A stretch of 48,484 bases of DNA from DASSLY01 sp035689185 (GTDB lineage Bacteria; Actinomycetota; Actinomycetes; Actinomycetales; Dermatophilaceae). Below are positions 48,036 through 48,484 of this stretch, in pieces. Made by a program: the position numbers and the translations under genes. The notes under the pieces were generated by a model. The model ran no database searches and was not told the origin of the DNA. It saw nothing but the letters and a program-made list of their open reading frames with translations. Within the stretch, counting starts at the first letter, position 1. Every line of letters starts with the position of its first letter. The stretch spans positions 1 through 48,484 of the forward strand of contig DASSLY010000018.1 in the NCBI GenBank assembly GCA_035689185.1, read 5' to 3'.

Positions 48036-48484
48036 ATGCCTTCGACAGCAGCGGCGCTCCGGGAGGCGAGCACCGCCGACGTGCCGGCCATCGCCGCGAT
48101 CTACGGCCACGCGGTGCGCCACGGCGTGGCCACCTTCGACGTCGACGACCCGCCGGCCGAGACCTGGCTGGGCAAGCTGGACGGGCCGATGCTGGTGGCC
48201 GAGCTCGCCGGTGGGATCGCGGGCTTCGCGTATGCCGTGCCGTTCCGGACCCGACCGGCCTACCGGCTGACCCGGGAGACCTCGGTGTACCTGCGCCCAG
48301 AGGCCAGAGGCCGCGGCTTGGGGACCCGGCTCTACGGCGAGCTGCTCGCCCGGCTGCGGGAGGACGGCATACACCTGGCGGTCGCGGTGGTCGCCCAGCC
48401 CAACCCGGCGAGCAACGCGCTGCATGAGCGGCTCGGGTTCACCGAGGCCGGCACCCTCACCCAGGTCGGGCGCAAGTTCGACCG
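48036..48484 (+). CDS. GNAT N-acetyltransferase, phosphinothricin acetyltransferase-like (partial)
   Basis: The first 149 residues are visible: LREASTADVPAIAAIYGHAV, HGVATFDVDDPP, then the acetyl-CoA loop SVYLRPEARGRGLGTRLYGE (RGxGxG) and NPASNALHERLGFTEAGTLT. The order and spacing are those of PAT/Bar-like acetyltransferases that modify amino groups of small molecules. The stop lies beyond the right edge. It is divergent from the patatin gene across about 106 bp. The specific substrate is not known. Confidence 0.85.
   Translation, partial: MPSTAAALREASTADVPAIAAIYGHAVRHGVATFDVDDPPAETWLGKLDGPMLVAELAGGIAGFAYAVPFRTRPAYRLTRETSVYLRPEARGRGLGTRLYGELLARLREDGIHLAVAVVAQPNPASNALHERLGFTEAGTLTQVGRKFD

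Overview
This is a chromosomal segment of a very GC-rich actinomycete (Actinomycetota). The evidence is a complete Pup-proteasome gene set (dop, pup, prcB, prcA, pafA, pafB, pafC), an rbpA homologue, separate adjacent lnt and polyprenol-phosphate-mannose synthase genes, tatA/tatC next to a helY-type helicase, many GTG starts and frequent GTGA/ATGA stop-start overlaps. The genus cannot be fixed from the sequence; a Micrococcales-type genome is a guess.

Layout. 1-6 kb: aminoglycoside-phosphotransferase-like protein, a decayed vapBC pair, a GH32-like protein, CsbD, a secreted DD-carboxypeptidase-like protein and a UMF1-type MFS transporter. 6-11.6 kb: rbpA behind a sigma-R/SigH-like promoter, convergent with the lnt-ppm-fxsA operon, then a family 3 amidohydrolase. 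11.6-17 kb: a scrambled island. A 294-295 bp segment holding the trpS promoter, a Trp-Trp leader peptide, the attenuator region and the first codons of trpS occurs twice. Between the copies lie 3.9 kb of foreign DNA: an ISL3 remnant split by an ISAs1-family element with a 10-bp target duplication, a decayed gene of a widespread unknown family, an IS66 remnant and two small unknown genes. Intact trpS follows the second copy.

17-31 kb: Lrp/AsnC regulator, 5'-3' exonuclease, helY, tatC, tatA, pafC, pafB, a DUF3866 gene, a small secreted protein, two FKBP prolyl isomerases and pafA. 30.3-31.4 kb: about 1.1 kb without a credible gene, packed with 66-bp, 220-bp and 16-bp tandem repeats, a 71-nt inverted repeat and two gene remnants. 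31.4-38.3 kb: a five-gene operon (membrane protein, ApbE flavin transferase, ferric-reductase-like membrane protein, NuoF-like flavoprotein, ferredoxin) near a two-component system whose response regulator is frameshifted. 38.4-42 kb: prcA, prcB, pup and dop. 42-48 kb: an ECF-like sigma factor, five 60-61 bp tandem repeats, and an operon of a membrane patatin-like phospholipase, a NarL-type sensor kinase and its response regulator; a GNAT gene runs off the right edge.

How the genes work together. Dop deamidates the C-terminal Gln of Pup, PafA ligates Pup to proteins, PrcA/PrcB degrade them, and PafB/PafC control DNA-damage transcription. The ATPase gene (mpa/arc) usually found beside dop is absent here. 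Many genes have a TANNNT hexamer ending 6-7 nt before the start codon, which suggests widespread leaderless transcription; this includes the trpS leader peptide, pafA, pafB, dop, lnt, helY and the Lrp gene. The most unusual parts are the duplicated Trp-responsive leader fused to a transposase remnant, the repeat field upstream of pafA, and the repeat array that overlaps the 3' end of a response-regulator gene.
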